A stretch of DNA of 57,030 nucleotides from an uncultured Eubacterium sp. (GTDB lineage Bacteria; Bacillota; Clostridia; Oscillospirales; Acutalibacteraceae), in assembly GCA_905233545.1 (NCBI GenBank), contig CAJOEV010000006.1, forward strand, positions 1 to 57,030, in the 5' to 3' direction. Shown here piece after piece: positions 16,494 to 26,085 of this stretch. How positions within the stretch are numbered: the stretch's first letter is position 1; the number at the start of each line of letters is the position of its first letter. The notes beneath the pieces are model-generated. The model searched no databases. It saw nothing but the letters and a program-made list of their open reading frames with translations, and was not told where the DNA came from. A program made the position numbers and the translations under genes.

Positions 16494-16877
16494 ATGAAAT
16501 CATTAGCTGAACTTCAGGCAATCAGAGAAAAAATGAAGGACAAGGTTGTTCTTCGCGAAGGCTCGGGCGATGTCAGAGTTGTTGTCGGTATGGCAACCTG
16601 CGGTATTGCAGCAGGCGCACGTCCTGTTTTGAGCACCTTTGTTGAAGAGGTTAACAGACTTGGTCTTTCGGACAAGGTAACCGTTTCTCAGACAGGATGC
16701 ATCGGCATCTGCCAGTTCGAGCCCGTTGTTGAGGTTTTCGAAGCAGGCAAGGAAAAGGTTACTTATGTAAAAATGACCCCCGAAAAGGCAAAAGAGGTTG
16801 TTGAAATCCACCTTCAGGGCGGCAGAGTTGTTGGTAAGTACACAATCTCAAATGATGAGTTGAATGATGAGTTATAA
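16494..16877 (+). CDS. hndB: Hydrogenase subunit HndB ([2Fe-2S] thioredoxin-like)
   Basis: 127 residues. VVGMATCGIAAGARPVL and VSQTGCIGICQFEPVVEV are the two halves of the thioredoxin-like [2Fe-2S] ferredoxin module. Only three cysteines sit in these motifs, as I recall for HndB-type subunits (GTCGIAAGAR). It resumes the structural hydrogenase genes after the six-gene insertion and is 17 bp upstream of hndC. Role: electron carrier within the soluble complex. Confidence 0.9.
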   Translation: MKSLAELQAIREKMKDKVVLREGSGDVRVVVGMATCGIAAGARPVLSTFVEEVNRLGLSDKVTVSQTGCIGICQFEPVVEVFEAGKEKVTYVKMTPEKAKEVVEIHLQGGRVVGKYTISNDELNDEL

Positions 16878-16894
16878 TATATGGAGGTAAAGTT

Positions 16895-18718
16895 ATGATT
16901 CGTTCACAAGTTCTTATCTGTGGCGGTACAGGCTGTACTTCCTCAGGAAGCAAGGCAGTTCAGGAAGAGTTCAAAAAAGAGCTTGAAATTGCCGGTTTAA
17001 CACACGAAATCAAACTTGTTCAGACCGGTTGCTTCGGTCTTTGTGCACTTGGTCCCGTTGTTATTGTTTATCCTGAAGGAACTTTCTACAGCCAGGTTCA
17101 CTCAGATGATGTTAAAGAAATCGTTCAGGAACATCTGTTAAAGGGAAGAATTGTTGACCGTCTTGTTTATGACGAGACATCAGCACCCAAGGATTCCCTT
17201 GTTGGCGGAACTGTTTCACTTAATGACACCGATTTCTACAGAGCTCAGCACCGTGTAGCTCTTCGTAATTGCGGCGTTATTGACCCCGAAAACATTGATG
17301 AATACATCGCTGTTGACGGTTATGCTGCTCTCGGTAAAGTTTTAACCGAAATGACACCCGAGGATGTTATCAAGTGCGTTTCGGATTCAGGACTCAGAGG
17401 CCGCGGAGGCGGCGGATTCCCGACAGGCTTTAAATGGTCACTTTGCGCACCTAACAAGGCTGACCAGAAATATGTTGTTTGTAATGCCGATGAGGGTGAC
17501 CCGGGTGCATTTATGGACAGGTCCGTTCTTGAAGGCGACCCCCATTGTATTATCGAAGCTATGGCTATCTGCGGTTATGCAGTAGGCGCAACAAAGGGAT
17601 TTGTTTATGTTCGTGCTGAATATCCCATCGCTGTTGCAAGACTTCAGAAGGCAATCGAACAGGCTCGTGAATACGGACTTTTAGGTAAAAATATCTTCGG
17701 TTCAGGCTTTGATTTCGACCTTGAAATCCGTCTCGGCGCAGGCGCATTCGTTTGCGGTGAGGAAACAGCTCTTATGACTTCAATCGAAGGTAACAGAGGT
17801 GAGCCAAAGCCAAGACCGCCATTCCCGGCAGTTAAAGGTCTTTTCGGCAAGCCGACTGTTGAAAATAACGTTGAAACATTTGCAAATGTTCCCCAGATTC
17901 TTCTCAAGGGTGCGGACTGGTTCGCATCAATGGGTACAGAGAAATCAAAGGGAACAAAGGTATTTGCTCTCGGCGGAAAGATTAAGCACACAGGTCTTGT
18001 TGAGGTTCCTATGGGAACAACTCTTCGCGAGATTATCTATGATATCGGCGGCGGTATTCCCAACGGCAAGAAATTCAAGGCTGCTCAGACAGGCGGACCT
18101 TCGGGCGGATGTATTCCCGCAAAGCTTATTGACACAGAGATTGACTATGACAACCTTCTTGCAATGGGCTGTATGATGGGCTCGGGCGGACTTATCGTTA
18201 TGGATGAGGATACCTGTATGGTTGACATCGCTAAGTTCTTCCTTGAATTCACAGTTGACGAGTCCTGCGGTAAGTGTACTCCCTGCCGTGTCGGAACAAA
18301 GCGTCTTTATGAAATCCTTGAGAAGATAACTCAGGGCAAGGGAACACTCGAAGACCTTGACAGACTTGAAGAGCTCTGCTACTACATCAAAGCAAACTCA
18401 GCCTGCGGTCTCGGTCAGACAGCTCCGAACCCCGTTCTTGCAACACTCAAATTCTTCAGAGATGAGTATATTGCTCACGTTGTTGATAAGAAGTGTCCTG
18501 CAGGCGTATGTAAAGACCTTCTTACATATGTTATTGATAAGGACAAGTGTATCGGCTGCGGAAGATGTGCAGGTAACTGTCCTGTTGACACAATTGTTAA
18601 AACTAAGTATATTGCTCCGGGCCATAAGCTTCCGTCTTACGAAATCATTCCTGATAAATGTATTAAGTGCGGAGCTTGTGCAGCAAACTGTAAGCCTCAG
18701 GCAATAAGCAAACACTAA
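16895..18718 (+). CDS. hndC: Hydrogenase flavin subunit HndC (NuoF-like)
   Basis: 607 residues, behind GGAGG. Order: an N-terminal [2Fe-2S] thioredoxin-like module (CGGTGCTSSG, GCFGLC), the NuoF core with NAD/FMN loops (GLRGRGGGGFPTGFKW, CNADEGDPGAFMDR, GAGAFVCGEETAL), the NuoF [4Fe-4S] motif CGKCTPCRVGT, and a C-terminal two-cluster ferredoxin (CIGCGRCAGNCP, CIKCGACAANCK). This is the NAD(P)-binding and probable electron-bifurcation site of trimeric/tetrameric hydrogenases. Full length with all expected motifs. Confidence 0.95.
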   Translation: MIRSQVLICGGTGCTSSGSKAVQEEFKKELEIAGLTHEIKLVQTGCFGLCALGPVVIVYPEGTFYSQVHSDDVKEIVQEHLLKGRIVDRLVYDETSAPKDSLVGGTVSLNDTDFYRAQHRVALRNCGVIDPENIDEYIAVDGYAALGKVLTEMTPEDVIKCVSDSGLRGRGGGGFPTGFKWSLCAPNKADQKYVVCNADEGDPGAFMDRSVLEGDPHCIIEAMAICGYAVGATKGFVYVRAEYPIAVARLQKAIEQAREYGLLGKNIFGSGFDFDLEIRLGAGAFVCGEETALMTSIEGNRGEPKPRPPFPAVKGLFGKPTVENNVETFANVPQILLKGADWFASMGTEKSKGTKVFALGGKIKHTGLVEVPMGTTLREIIYDIGGGIPNGKKFKAAQTGGPSGGCIPAKLIDTEIDYDNLLAMGCMMGSGGLIVMDEDTCMVDIAKFFLEFTVDESCGKCTPCRVGTKRLYEILEKITQGKGTLEDLDRLEELCYYIKANSACGLGQTAPNPVLATLKFFRDEYIAHVVDKKCPAGVCKDLLTYVIDKDKCIGCGRCAGNCPVDTIVKTKYIAPGHKLPSYEIIPDKCIKCGACAANCKPQAISKH

Positions 18719-18732
18719 GGAGGGACGTTATA

Positions 18733-20478
18733 ATGGCAGATATGGTTAATTTAAAAATCAACGGTGTGGCAGTTAGCGTTCCTAAGGGCTCAACAATTCT
18801 TGACGCAGCCCGCAAAATAGGAATTGAAATTCCTACACTGTGCTTTATGAAAGAACTCAACGAAATCGGCGCTTGCCGAATCTGTATCGTTGAGGCAAAC
18901 GAAGGAAGAGGCTTCCGCCAGGTAACAGCCTGCGTATATCCCGTTTCAGAGGGAATGGAAGTTTTAACCAATACGGCAAAGATTCAGGCTGCAAGAAAAA
19001 CCACTCTTGAGCTTATGCTTTCCGTTCACGAGATGAACTGCTTATCCTGCGTTCGTTCAACAAACTGCGAGCTTCAGAAGCTCTGCCACGAATACGGCGT
19101 TGATATGAATGCATTCGAGGGCGCAAAGCCTAAGTATGAAAAGGATACAAGCACAGCTCACCTCGTAAGAGATAATAATAAATGTATTCTTTGCAGAAGA
19201 TGCGTTGCTGCTTGTAAACAGCAGTTTGTTTCCGTTATCGGACCTAACGACAGAGGTTTTGATACTGCAATCGGTCAGCCGTTTAAGGTATCGCTCAACG
19301 AAACTCCCTGTATTTCCTGCGGTCAGTGTACCGTTGTTTGTCCGACAGCTGCATTAACTGAAAAGGATGATACAGACAAGGTTTGGGCTGCTCTTGCAGA
19401 CCCGACAAAGCATGTTGTTGTTCACACTGCTCCTTCAATCCGTGCAACAATTGGCGAATGTTTCGGTATGCCTATCGGAACAAATGTTGAGGGCAAGATG
19501 GTTGCAGCTCTCAGAAGACTTGGCTTCGACAGAGTATTCGACACCAACTTCGGTGCAGACCTCACAATCGTTGAAGAGGCAAATGAGCTTGTTGAGAGAA
19601 TCAAGGAAGGCGGAACTCTTCCGATGATTACTTCATGCTCACCCGGTTGGGTTAAGTTCTGTGAGTTCTATTATCCCGAGCTTATCGGTCATCTTTCAAG
19701 CTGTAAATCACCTCAGCAGATGAGCGGTGCAGTTATCAAGACATACTATGCAGAAAAGATGGGAATCGACCCGAAGGATATCTTCTGCGTATCAATTATG
19801 CCTTGTACTGCTAAGAAATTCGAAATCGGCAGAGAAGACCAGAGTGCTTCTGGATATCCCGATATCGATGTTGCATTAACAACAAGAGAAGCTGCAAGAA
19901 TGATGCAGAGACTCGGAATTAACTTTGAGAATCTTCCCGATGAAGAATTTGACTCTCCTCTCGGTGATGACACCGGTGCTGCTGTTATCTTCGGCGCAAC
20001 AGGCGGTGTTATGGAAGCTGCTGTTCGTACTGCAAATGCTTGGCTCAACGGCGCAACAGAGGCAATTGACCTTGAAGCAGTCAGAGGAACCAAGGGCATC
20101 AAAGAAGCAACTGTTGAGGTTGGCGGAACTCCGCTTAAGCTCTGCGTTGCATCGGGTGCTGCAAATGCTAAGATTGTTATGGACAAGCTCGCAGCAGGCA
20201 ACCCTGACGGATGGGGATTCATCGAGATTATGTGCTGCCCCGGCGGTTGTGTAAACGGCGGCGGACAGCCGATTCAGCCTCAGTCTGTAAGAGATACTGT
20301 TGACCTTAAAGCTCTTCGTGCTAAGGCTCTTTATGATCAGGATGCAGGAATGGCACTCAGAATGAGCCATGAATCTCCTGTTATCAAGACACTTTACAAA
20401 GATTGGTACGGCGATTTCGGAAGCGAAAAAGCTCACCATGCTCTTCACACTTCCTATGTTAAGAGAGAAAAATATTAA
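18733..20478 (+). CDS. hndD: [FeFe]-hydrogenase catalytic subunit HndD/HydA
   Basis: 581 residues, behind AAGGAGG. Order: a plant-type [2Fe-2S] domain (Cys37, 48, 51, 67), a His-Cys [4Fe-4S] motif (HEMNCLSC, Cys112), a two-cluster ferredoxin (Cys151-161, Cys193-203), the H-cluster domain, and a C-terminal small-subunit-like segment. Motifs: L1 TSCSPGW (Cys302), L2 SIMPCTAKKFE (Cys358), L3 MCCPGGCVNGGGQ (Cys502, Cys506). L1 has Ser303 where monomeric enzymes have a second Cys. It catalyses reversible proton reduction, coupled to NAD(P)H and probably ferredoxin through HndA-C. Last gene before a strong terminator. Confidence 0.95.
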   Translation: MADMVNLKINGVAVSVPKGSTILDAARKIGIEIPTLCFMKELNEIGACRICIVEANEGRGFRQVTACVYPVSEGMEVLTNTAKIQAARKTTLELMLSVHEMNCLSCVRSTNCELQKLCHEYGVDMNAFEGAKPKYEKDTSTAHLVRDNNKCILCRRCVAACKQQFVSVIGPNDRGFDTAIGQPFKVSLNETPCISCGQCTVVCPTAALTEKDDTDKVWAALADPTKHVVVHTAPSIRATIGECFGMPIGTNVEGKMVAALRRLGFDRVFDTNFGADLTIVEEANELVERIKEGGTLPMITSCSPGWVKFCEFYYPELIGHLSSCKSPQQMSGAVIKTYYAEKMGIDPKDIFCVSIMPCTAKKFEIGREDQSASGYPDIDVALTTREAARMMQRLGINFENLPDEEFDSPLGDDTGAAVIFGATGGVMEAAVRTANAWLNGATEAIDLEAVRGTKGIKEATVEVGGTPLKLCVASGAANAKIVMDKLAAGNPDGWGFIEIMCCPGGCVNGGGQPIQPQSVRDTVDLKALRAKALYDQDAGMALRMSHESPVIKTLYKDWYGDFGSEKAHHALHTSYVKREKY

Positions 20479-20490
20479 ATAAAACAAAAA

Positions 20491-20520
20491 ATCACCTGAG
20501 GAAACTCAGGTGATTTTTTT
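20491..20520. terminator. Bidirectional intrinsic terminator
   Basis: 10-bp perfect stem (20491-20500 with 20505-20514, GAAA tetraloop), A-run before and seven T after. Ends the hydrogenase operon and also faces the convergent ABC operon. A short tandem (AGGTGTT twice) follows at 20521. Confidence 0.92.
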
Positions 20521-20550
20521 AGGTGTTAGGTGTTAGGGAATATCCATTCG

Positions 20551-21819
20551 TTATTCGTATCTTAGTGCATCTATCGGGTTGAGTTTTGCCGCTTTGTTTG
20601 CGGGTGCATAACCGAAAATGAGACCAATCAGAAGTGAAAATCCGACTGCAATGAGTATGCTTGAAACATTCGGCATTGCCGAATAACCGAGCACCTTGCT
20701 CATTCCGAGTCCAAGCCCGATTCCGCCTCCTATCCCTATTATTCCGCCCACAAGGCAGATAACCATTGCCTCTGTTACAAACTGAAGTCTTATTGAGCCG
20801 TCGGTTGCACCGAGGGCTTTTCTTGTTCCTATTTCCTTTGTTCTTTCCGTTATTGAAACAAGCATAATATTCATAACGCCTATACCGCCGACAAGAAGAC
20901 TGATTGCCGCAATTGCTTCAATAGCAACGGAAATCGTTGAAATCATATCTGTGAGGGTTGAAATAACGCTTTCAAGAGAGGTTGTTTCAACCGTCCAGGT
21001 GTCGTTATTTGTGTAGAATGCTTCAAAAAAACTATTCGTTGTTTCAATGAAGGTCAGGGTATCGGTTTCAACGCTTGTCTTAACGGTTATTGATTGATAT
21101 CCTGTACCGCTGCCCGAAATAAGTCTTGCGGTTTCAATCGGGATATACATATCCGTTGTTTCGCTTTTTGTGCTGTCCTCATCTGTTGATGCGGTTTCAC
21201 TTTCGTATTCGTAAACGCCCGCTATATAAAAGGTATAGGGAACATCGTTAATTGTGATGGTGAAATCATTTCCTATTGCGTCTTTTGGCGAAAGGTTTAA
21301 AACATTTTCGGCAAAAGTGTCTGCGACAACGGCAATTTTTCTTTCACCGTCGGTGTTTTTAATAAATCTGCCATAGAGTGTTTTGAGTTCTTCCGCCTGT
21401 TCGTATTCAGCTTCAACGCCTGTTACATTAACGGAATTATCGTCATCATAGCTTCCCGTTCCTGCCGAACAGGTTTTTTCAACATATTTAACATCATCGG
21501 GGAATGCGGCTATATACTGCTCAATCATATCATCGGTTATGAGGTCGGAATCGGAGGGGTCCTCTTTCATAAACATTTTGATACGCTTGTCGCTGTTTTC
21601 CTCATCATCACTGCTTTTCTGAGTCAGAGTAACATTGATTGATGACGCGCCGAGGGATGTCATACTGTCGCTGACATATCCTGTAAGCGATGAGCCGACG
21701 GTGCTTATGGATATAACCGAGCCTATGCCGATAATGATTCCGAGCATGGTCAGAATTGACCTTAGCTTGTTTGTTTTAAGGCTTTCAAGAGCGAGGAGGA
21801 TGTTTTCAAATATTGCCAT
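20551..21819 (-). CDS. MacB-like ABC transporter permease (FtsX family)
   Basis: 422 residues. Start at ATG 21819, since GAGGAGG lies just upstream; the in-frame ATG at 21837 precedes that site. N-terminal amphipathic start and TM1 (SILTMLGIIIGIGSVISIS), a ~230-residue extracellular MacB_PCD domain, then an FtsX domain with three TM helices (GGIGVMNIMLVSITERTKEIGTRKA is the coupling region). It overlaps the ATPase gene by 14 bases. With the ATPase and adaptor it forms a MacAB-type tripartite system, which in Gram-positives exports peptides or drugs, or transmits envelope stress. Confidence 0.92.
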   Translation of the reverse strand: MAIFENILLALESLKTNKLRSILTMLGIIIGIGSVISISTVGSSLTGYVSDSMTSLGASSINVTLTQKSSDDEENSDKRIKMFMKEDPSDSDLITDDMIEQYIAAFPDDVKYVEKTCSAGTGSYDDDNSVNVTGVEAEYEQAEELKTLYGRFIKNTDGERKIAVVADTFAENVLNLSPKDAIGNDFTITINDVPYTFYIAGVYEYESETASTDEDSTKSETTDMYIPIETARLISGSGTGYQSITVKTSVETDTLTFIETTNSFFEAFYTNNDTWTVETTSLESVISTLTDMISTISVAIEAIAAISLLVGGIGVMNIMLVSITERTKEIGTRKALGATDGSIRLQFVTEAMVICLVGGIIGIGGGIGLGLGMSKVLGYSAMPNVSSILIAVGFSLLIGLIFGYAPANKAAKLNPIDALRYE

Positions 21820-22513
21820 TTTGAGTCCTCCTCTCATTTATAAAACTGCCGTCCTTTAAGGTGAGAATTCGGTCACATTGTTCTGCAAGTTCGGGGTTAT
21901 GAGTGATTAATACAATGGTTTTGCCCATCTTTTTGTTGAGCTTCTTGAATATCTCCATAACCTTTGATGATGTTGCAGTGTCAAGTGCGCCCGTTGGCTC
22001 GTCGGCAAGGATGATTGAAGGATTGTTTGCCATTGCTCTTGCAATTGCAACTCTCTGTTTCTGACCGCCCGAAAGCTCGTTTGGCTTGTGCTTCATTCTG
22101 TCGGTCATTCCAACCTCTGCCAGAAGTTGTTTTGCCCTTTCGTTGCGCTCTTTTTTGGTGTATCCCGCATAGAGCATTGGAAGCTCGACATTCTTAAGTG
22201 CGCTTTGTCTGCCGATTAAATTGAAGGTCTGAAAAACAAAGCCGACCTTTTTATTTCGTATTGACGAAAGCTCTTTATCATTTGCCGAGTTTATATCTGT
22301 TCCGTCGAGAATATATTTTCCCTCGGTGCTTTTATCAAGAGCCCCGATAATATTCATCAGCGTTGATTTACCGCTTCCCGACTCGCCGATTATTGCAAGG
22401 AATTCACCGTCATAAACTCTCAAGTCTATTCCGTGCAAAACCTCGAGTTCGTTAGGCTTGCCGATAAAATAGCTTTTCTTTATGCCCGTCATTTCGATTA
22501 TAGTCTTATCCAT
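21806..22513 (-). CDS. MacB/LolD-type ABC transporter ATPase
   Basis: 235 residues from ATG 22513 behind GGGAGG; the frame is open further upstream, but only as a shadow of the adaptor gene. Walker A GESGSGKST, Q-loop VFQTFNL, signature LSGGQKQRVAIARA, Walker B IILADEPTGALD and switch ITHNPELAE are all intact. It overlaps the adaptor gene by 8 bases and the permease by 14. It powers the export system encoded around it. Confidence 0.95.
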   Translation of the reverse strand: MDKTIIEMTGIKKSYFIGKPNELEVLHGIDLRVYDGEFLAIIGESGSGKSTLMNIIGALDKSTEGKYILDGTDINSANDKELSSIRNKKVGFVFQTFNLIGRQSALKNVELPMLYAGYTKKERNERAKQLLAEVGMTDRMKHKPNELSGGQKQRVAIARAMANNPSIILADEPTGALDTATSSKVMEIFKKLNKKMGKTIVLITHNPELAEQCDRILTLKDGSFINERRTQNGNI

Positions 22514-24455
22514 TGCTGCCTCCCGGGAATCCGCCCGAAGGGGGAGAAGGCATATCTGAGGAGCCTTTCGAACTGCTTGATGATGAACCTGAGCTGCTCG
22601 GAGGCGACGGCATATCTCCGCCACCCTGAGGCATATCTCCGCCGCCTCTTGAGCCGCCGAAGAGACTTGAAAACAGTCCGCCCGAGTTTTCATTGTTCTT
22701 TTCCGAATCGGAAACGGTTTCAATTCCCTCGCTTAAATCCGAATTTGAGCGTATAACATCGCCCTCGCTTAATTCGGCAGAAGTTATCTCGATATAGTAA
22801 TCATTGCTTGAGCCGGTGTTTACCGTAACCTTTTCAAAGGTCATATCTGTTCCGCTTCCGCCTGTTTTGAGGTAAACATATTTTGTATCGCCGTCAGTTC
22901 CGACTGCATCAATCGGAACCTGATAAACATTTGCACTTGAGCTTACAATAATATCAACCGAAGCGTTCATACCTATATATATTTCGTCCGTAATATCATT
23001 GATTGTAACTGTTGCACCAAATGAACCGTCGCTTGAAACGGGATTAATCTGTGTGAGCTCGGCGCTTAGTGCATCATCCTCTGCGTCGGTTGTAACTCTG
23101 CAGGTGAGCCCTGTCTCAACATTGTTGATGTCTGCTTCCTCAATGGTAATTGAAACCTCAAGATTTTTTAAATCCTGAATTGTTGCAACTGCACTATCCA
23201 TTCCTGCGGAAGAGCCCACTGTTGCATTGAGTGCAGTTACGGTTCCGTCCTGCTCAGTTTTAAGACTGCATTCGGAAAGCTGTGATTTCAGTTCATCGAG
23301 AGTATCGCTTGTTGAAGCGTTTTCAAGCTCCTCGGCAGCTCTTTCAAGCTGTTCCTTTGCCTGAGAAACTGCATCGCTGTACTGCGATTTTGTCTGCTTT
23401 GATTCGTTATAAGTGTTTTTTGCGGTTGTGTAGGCACTTTCAAGAGATGAATAATTGCAAATCTGTTTTGCGTTCTGAAGCGTCTTGGCTTTGCTTGCAA
23501 GTTTATACAGAGTGTTTGTTCCGCTTGTTTTTGTGAGAATAGTGCCAGTGAGGGTTTTAACATTTGATATTACCGCACTGCAGATTTCATCGGCAGTCTG
23601 AGTAACGGTTATGCTCTGTGAGGAAGAAGCTGATACAGCTGAATTATCCTGACTCATTTTATCCGACGAGTTGCTGCTGCTTTCTGTTGAATCGCTTATA
23701 TCATATTTTCCATTAGCGCATTTTCCGTAGTAGTTCTGCGCAGCTTTCATATATGCTTTTGCAGCTGATATGAGCTTTCTTTTGTTTGAAGATGAATTAT
23801 TTGATTTGTATGCTCTTACAGCAGAATTGTATTCGTTTAGCGTTTTAACATATTTTGCGCCTGCATTGTTGAAAGCTAAGAGCGCACTGTCGTATGCCGA
23901 ATGATATGATTTAAGACTGCTTACGGCTTTGTTATATGCGCTTTTTGCAGTGTTGTATGCGCTTTTTGCGTCGTTGTATGTAGATAAATAGTTGTTATAG
24001 GTTGTTTTTGCAGAGTTGTAGGATTTCTTTGCACTGTTGTATGACGACTGCGCCGAGGATTTGGTTTTGGCTAAATTCTTTTCCTCTTTTTCAATCTGGC
24101 TTTCAAGCTCGCTTGTGTCGAGCGTGCAAATAACGTCGCCCTTGCTTACGGTGTCACCAACGGAAACATTAATTGATTTAATCGTGTAGTTAAGTGAGGT
24201 TGTAACATTGGATGTGTTTGCACTTTGGATTGTTCCCTTTGCGGAAATGGTGTCTTCAAGTGTTCCCTTTGCAAGTGTTGTTGTTCTGATGAAGGAATAG
24301 CTCTGAGAATCACTGTTTTTGTTCTTTAAACCAAAGCCCGCAGCAACAATTGCGATTACTAAAACCAAAGCAATAATAATGCTGAGAACTTTATGCTTTT
24401 TTATAAAAGCTTTAAGTCTGCCTTTTTTCTTTTCTTTGCTTTTTTCTTTTTTCAT
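22506..24455 (-). CDS. MacA/HlyD-like membrane fusion (adaptor) protein
   Basis: 649 residues, longer than a typical MacA (~370-400). A Lys-rich cytoplasmic start, one TM helix (~residues 24-44), a biotinyl-lipoyl-like half (TISAKGTIQSANTS), then a long helical hairpin with many near-repeats of the type SAYNTAKSAYN (~110-200). The returning lipoyl half (AELTQINPVS) and beta-barrel follow. The C-terminal ~70 residues are low-complexity Gly/Ser/Pro with repeated GGDMP and SDMPSPPS motifs. First gene of the three-gene export operon, behind GGAGGG. It should sit on the outer face of the membrane. Confidence 0.88.
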   Translation of the reverse strand: MKKEKSKEKKKGRLKAFIKKHKVLSIIIALVLVIAIVAAGFGLKNKNSDSQSYSFIRTTTLAKGTLEDTISAKGTIQSANTSNVTTSLNYTIKSINVSVGDTVSKGDVICTLDTSELESQIEKEEKNLAKTKSSAQSSYNSAKKSYNSAKTTYNNYLSTYNDAKSAYNTAKSAYNKAVSSLKSYHSAYDSALLAFNNAGAKYVKTLNEYNSAVRAYKSNNSSSNKRKLISAAKAYMKAAQNYYGKCANGKYDISDSTESSSNSSDKMSQDNSAVSASSSQSITVTQTADEICSAVISNVKTLTGTILTKTSGTNTLYKLASKAKTLQNAKQICNYSSLESAYTTAKNTYNESKQTKSQYSDAVSQAKEQLERAAEELENASTSDTLDELKSQLSECSLKTEQDGTVTALNATVGSSAGMDSAVATIQDLKNLEVSITIEEADINNVETGLTCRVTTDAEDDALSAELTQINPVSSDGSFGATVTINDITDEIYIGMNASVDIIVSSSANVYQVPIDAVGTDGDTKYVYLKTGGSGTDMTFEKVTVNTGSSNDYYIEITSAELSEGDVIRSNSDLSEGIETVSDSEKNNENSGGLFSSLFGGSRGGGDMPQGGGDMPSPPSSSGSSSSSSKGSSDMPSPPSGGFPGGSNG

Positions 24456-24652
24456 TTAATAAACCCTCCATTGTCGTTTTACAAATTTAGAATAATGATT
24501 AATATTAAAAGAAAATTAAAAAACTGCTGTTTTTTTGCTCATTGTTTACTTTTTCGTCAAAACTTTAATATTGTAATAGTTATACTAATGTGTTAATATA
24601 TAACTTGAAGAATTATACCTTTTTATAGGGAGTTATAAAGGAGTGGTTTAAT

Positions 24653-26083
24653 ATGTATGATGTTGCAATTATCGGCTGCGGTATAACGGGTGCCTCCTGC
24701 GCTTATTATCTCAGCAGATACAACCTTAAAATTGCAATAATTGAAAAGCATAATGATGTTTGTATGGAAACTACAAGGGCAAACAGCGCTATTATTCACG
24801 CAGGTTATGACCCCGAGCCGAACACCCTTTGTGCAAAATACAATGTCAGAGGAAATGAGCTGGCAGGGGAGATTTGCAAAAAGCTTTCTGTTGCATATAA
24901 ACAGATTGGCTCTTTGGTTGTTGCTTTTTCCGATGAGGAAATGAAAACAGTCGAAAAGCTCTTTGAAAGAGGTAAGGCAAACGGAGTTCCAGGGGTCAGA
25001 ATTGTTGAGCAAAAGGAACTCAGAGAAATGGAGCCGTTCATTTCCGAGGAAGCTCTCGGCGCGCTCTATGCTCCCACAGCAGCAATTGTCAATCCCTGGG
25101 AATACGGCGTTGCAATGGCTGAAACGGCTGTTAGAAACGGCGCAGATTTGTTTTTAAACACCAATGTTGAAAACATAGAAAACGCTGACGGAGTGTGGAA
25201 GATAAAAACAAACGGCGGTGAGTTTGAAGCGAAATATGTTGTCAACGCAGCAGGCGTCTGGGCTGATGATATAACTTCTCTTGTTGCCAAGCCCGATTAC
25301 AAGATAAATCCGAGTGCAGGCGAATACTATCTTCTTGACAAGAGCGAGGGAAACCGTGCAAATCACGTTATTTTCCAATGTCCGAATGAAAACGGCAAGG
25401 GTGTTCTTGTTTCTCAGACTGTTCACGGAAATCTTATTGTAGGACCTAATGCGGTTGAATCGGCAAAGGATGATACCTCAACCAAAACTGCCTCGCTTGA
25501 TTTTGTCCGCGAAAAAGCGGTTAAATCCATTCCCTCAATTAATTTCAGGGAAAATATCCGCAATTTTACGGGTGTGCGTGCAAATGCGGATACAGGAGAT
25601 TTTGTTATTAAGTTTTCAGCTGAAAACTTCCTTGATTTAGCAGGAATCAAATCACCGGGACTTTCCGCTGCTCCCGCAATTGCAGAGGGCGCAGTTGAAA
25701 TGCTTGCTGAAAAGGGATTGGTGCTTGAAGAAAAATCAGATTTTATCGACAAAAGAGAGCATATTCGTTTCAAAGAGCTTTCAAACGAAGAAAAAAATAT
25801 GCTGATTAATGATAATCCCGCATACGGAAGAGTTGTCTGCCGCTGCGAAACAATAACAGAGGGTGAAATTCTGAGTGCGCTTGCTTCTCCGATTCCTCCT
25901 GTTTCACTCGACGGAATAAAACGCCGTGCAGGAACGGGAATGGGCAGATGTCAGGGCGGTTTCTGCGGACCGAAAATTGTTGAAATTATGTCAAACTTCA
26001 AGAATACTGATTATGAAAGCATTCTTCAGGATGACACCGGAAGCTATATTCTCACAGGCGAAACAAAGAGCAGGAGGGACTGA
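24653..26083 (+). CDS. GlpA-like FAD-dependent glycerol-3-phosphate dehydrogenase
   Basis: 476 residues behind AAAGGAG. The FAD Rossmann start is DVAIIGCGITGASCAYYLSR; the DAO fold extends to about residue 370 and includes RANSAIIHAGYD. The C-terminal BFD-like [2Fe-2S] domain has CRCETITEGEI and GMGRCQGGFCGP, the C-x-C...C-x4-C pattern of anaerobic GlpA. Likely reaction: oxidation of glycerol 3-phosphate to dihydroxyacetone phosphate, electrons passing to the next two proteins. L-2-hydroxyacid oxidation is the main alternative. No glycerol kinase or facilitator gene is adjacent. Confidence 0.82.
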   Translation: MYDVAIIGCGITGASCAYYLSRYNLKIAIIEKHNDVCMETTRANSAIIHAGYDPEPNTLCAKYNVRGNELAGEICKKLSVAYKQIGSLVVAFSDEEMKTVEKLFERGKANGVPGVRIVEQKELREMEPFISEEALGALYAPTAAIVNPWEYGVAMAETAVRNGADLFLNTNVENIENADGVWKIKTNGGEFEAKYVVNAAGVWADDITSLVAKPDYKINPSAGEYYLLDKSEGNRANHVIFQCPNENGKGVLVSQTVHGNLIVGPNAVESAKDDTSTKTASLDFVREKAVKSIPSINFRENIRNFTGVRANADTGDFVIKFSAENFLDLAGIKSPGLSAAPAIAEGAVEMLAEKGLVLEEKSDFIDKREHIRFKELSNEEKNMLINDNPAYGRVVCRCETITEGEILSALASPIPPVSLDGIKRRAGTGMGRCQGGFCGPKIVEIMSNFKNTDYESILQDDTGSYILTGETKSRRD

Positions 26084-26085
26084 AA

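Noticed and set aside
22514-22723. 70-residue N-terminal extension of the ABC ATPase
   Set aside because: It is the shadow of the adaptor's Gly/Ser tail; GGGAGG and the family start point to ATG 22513.
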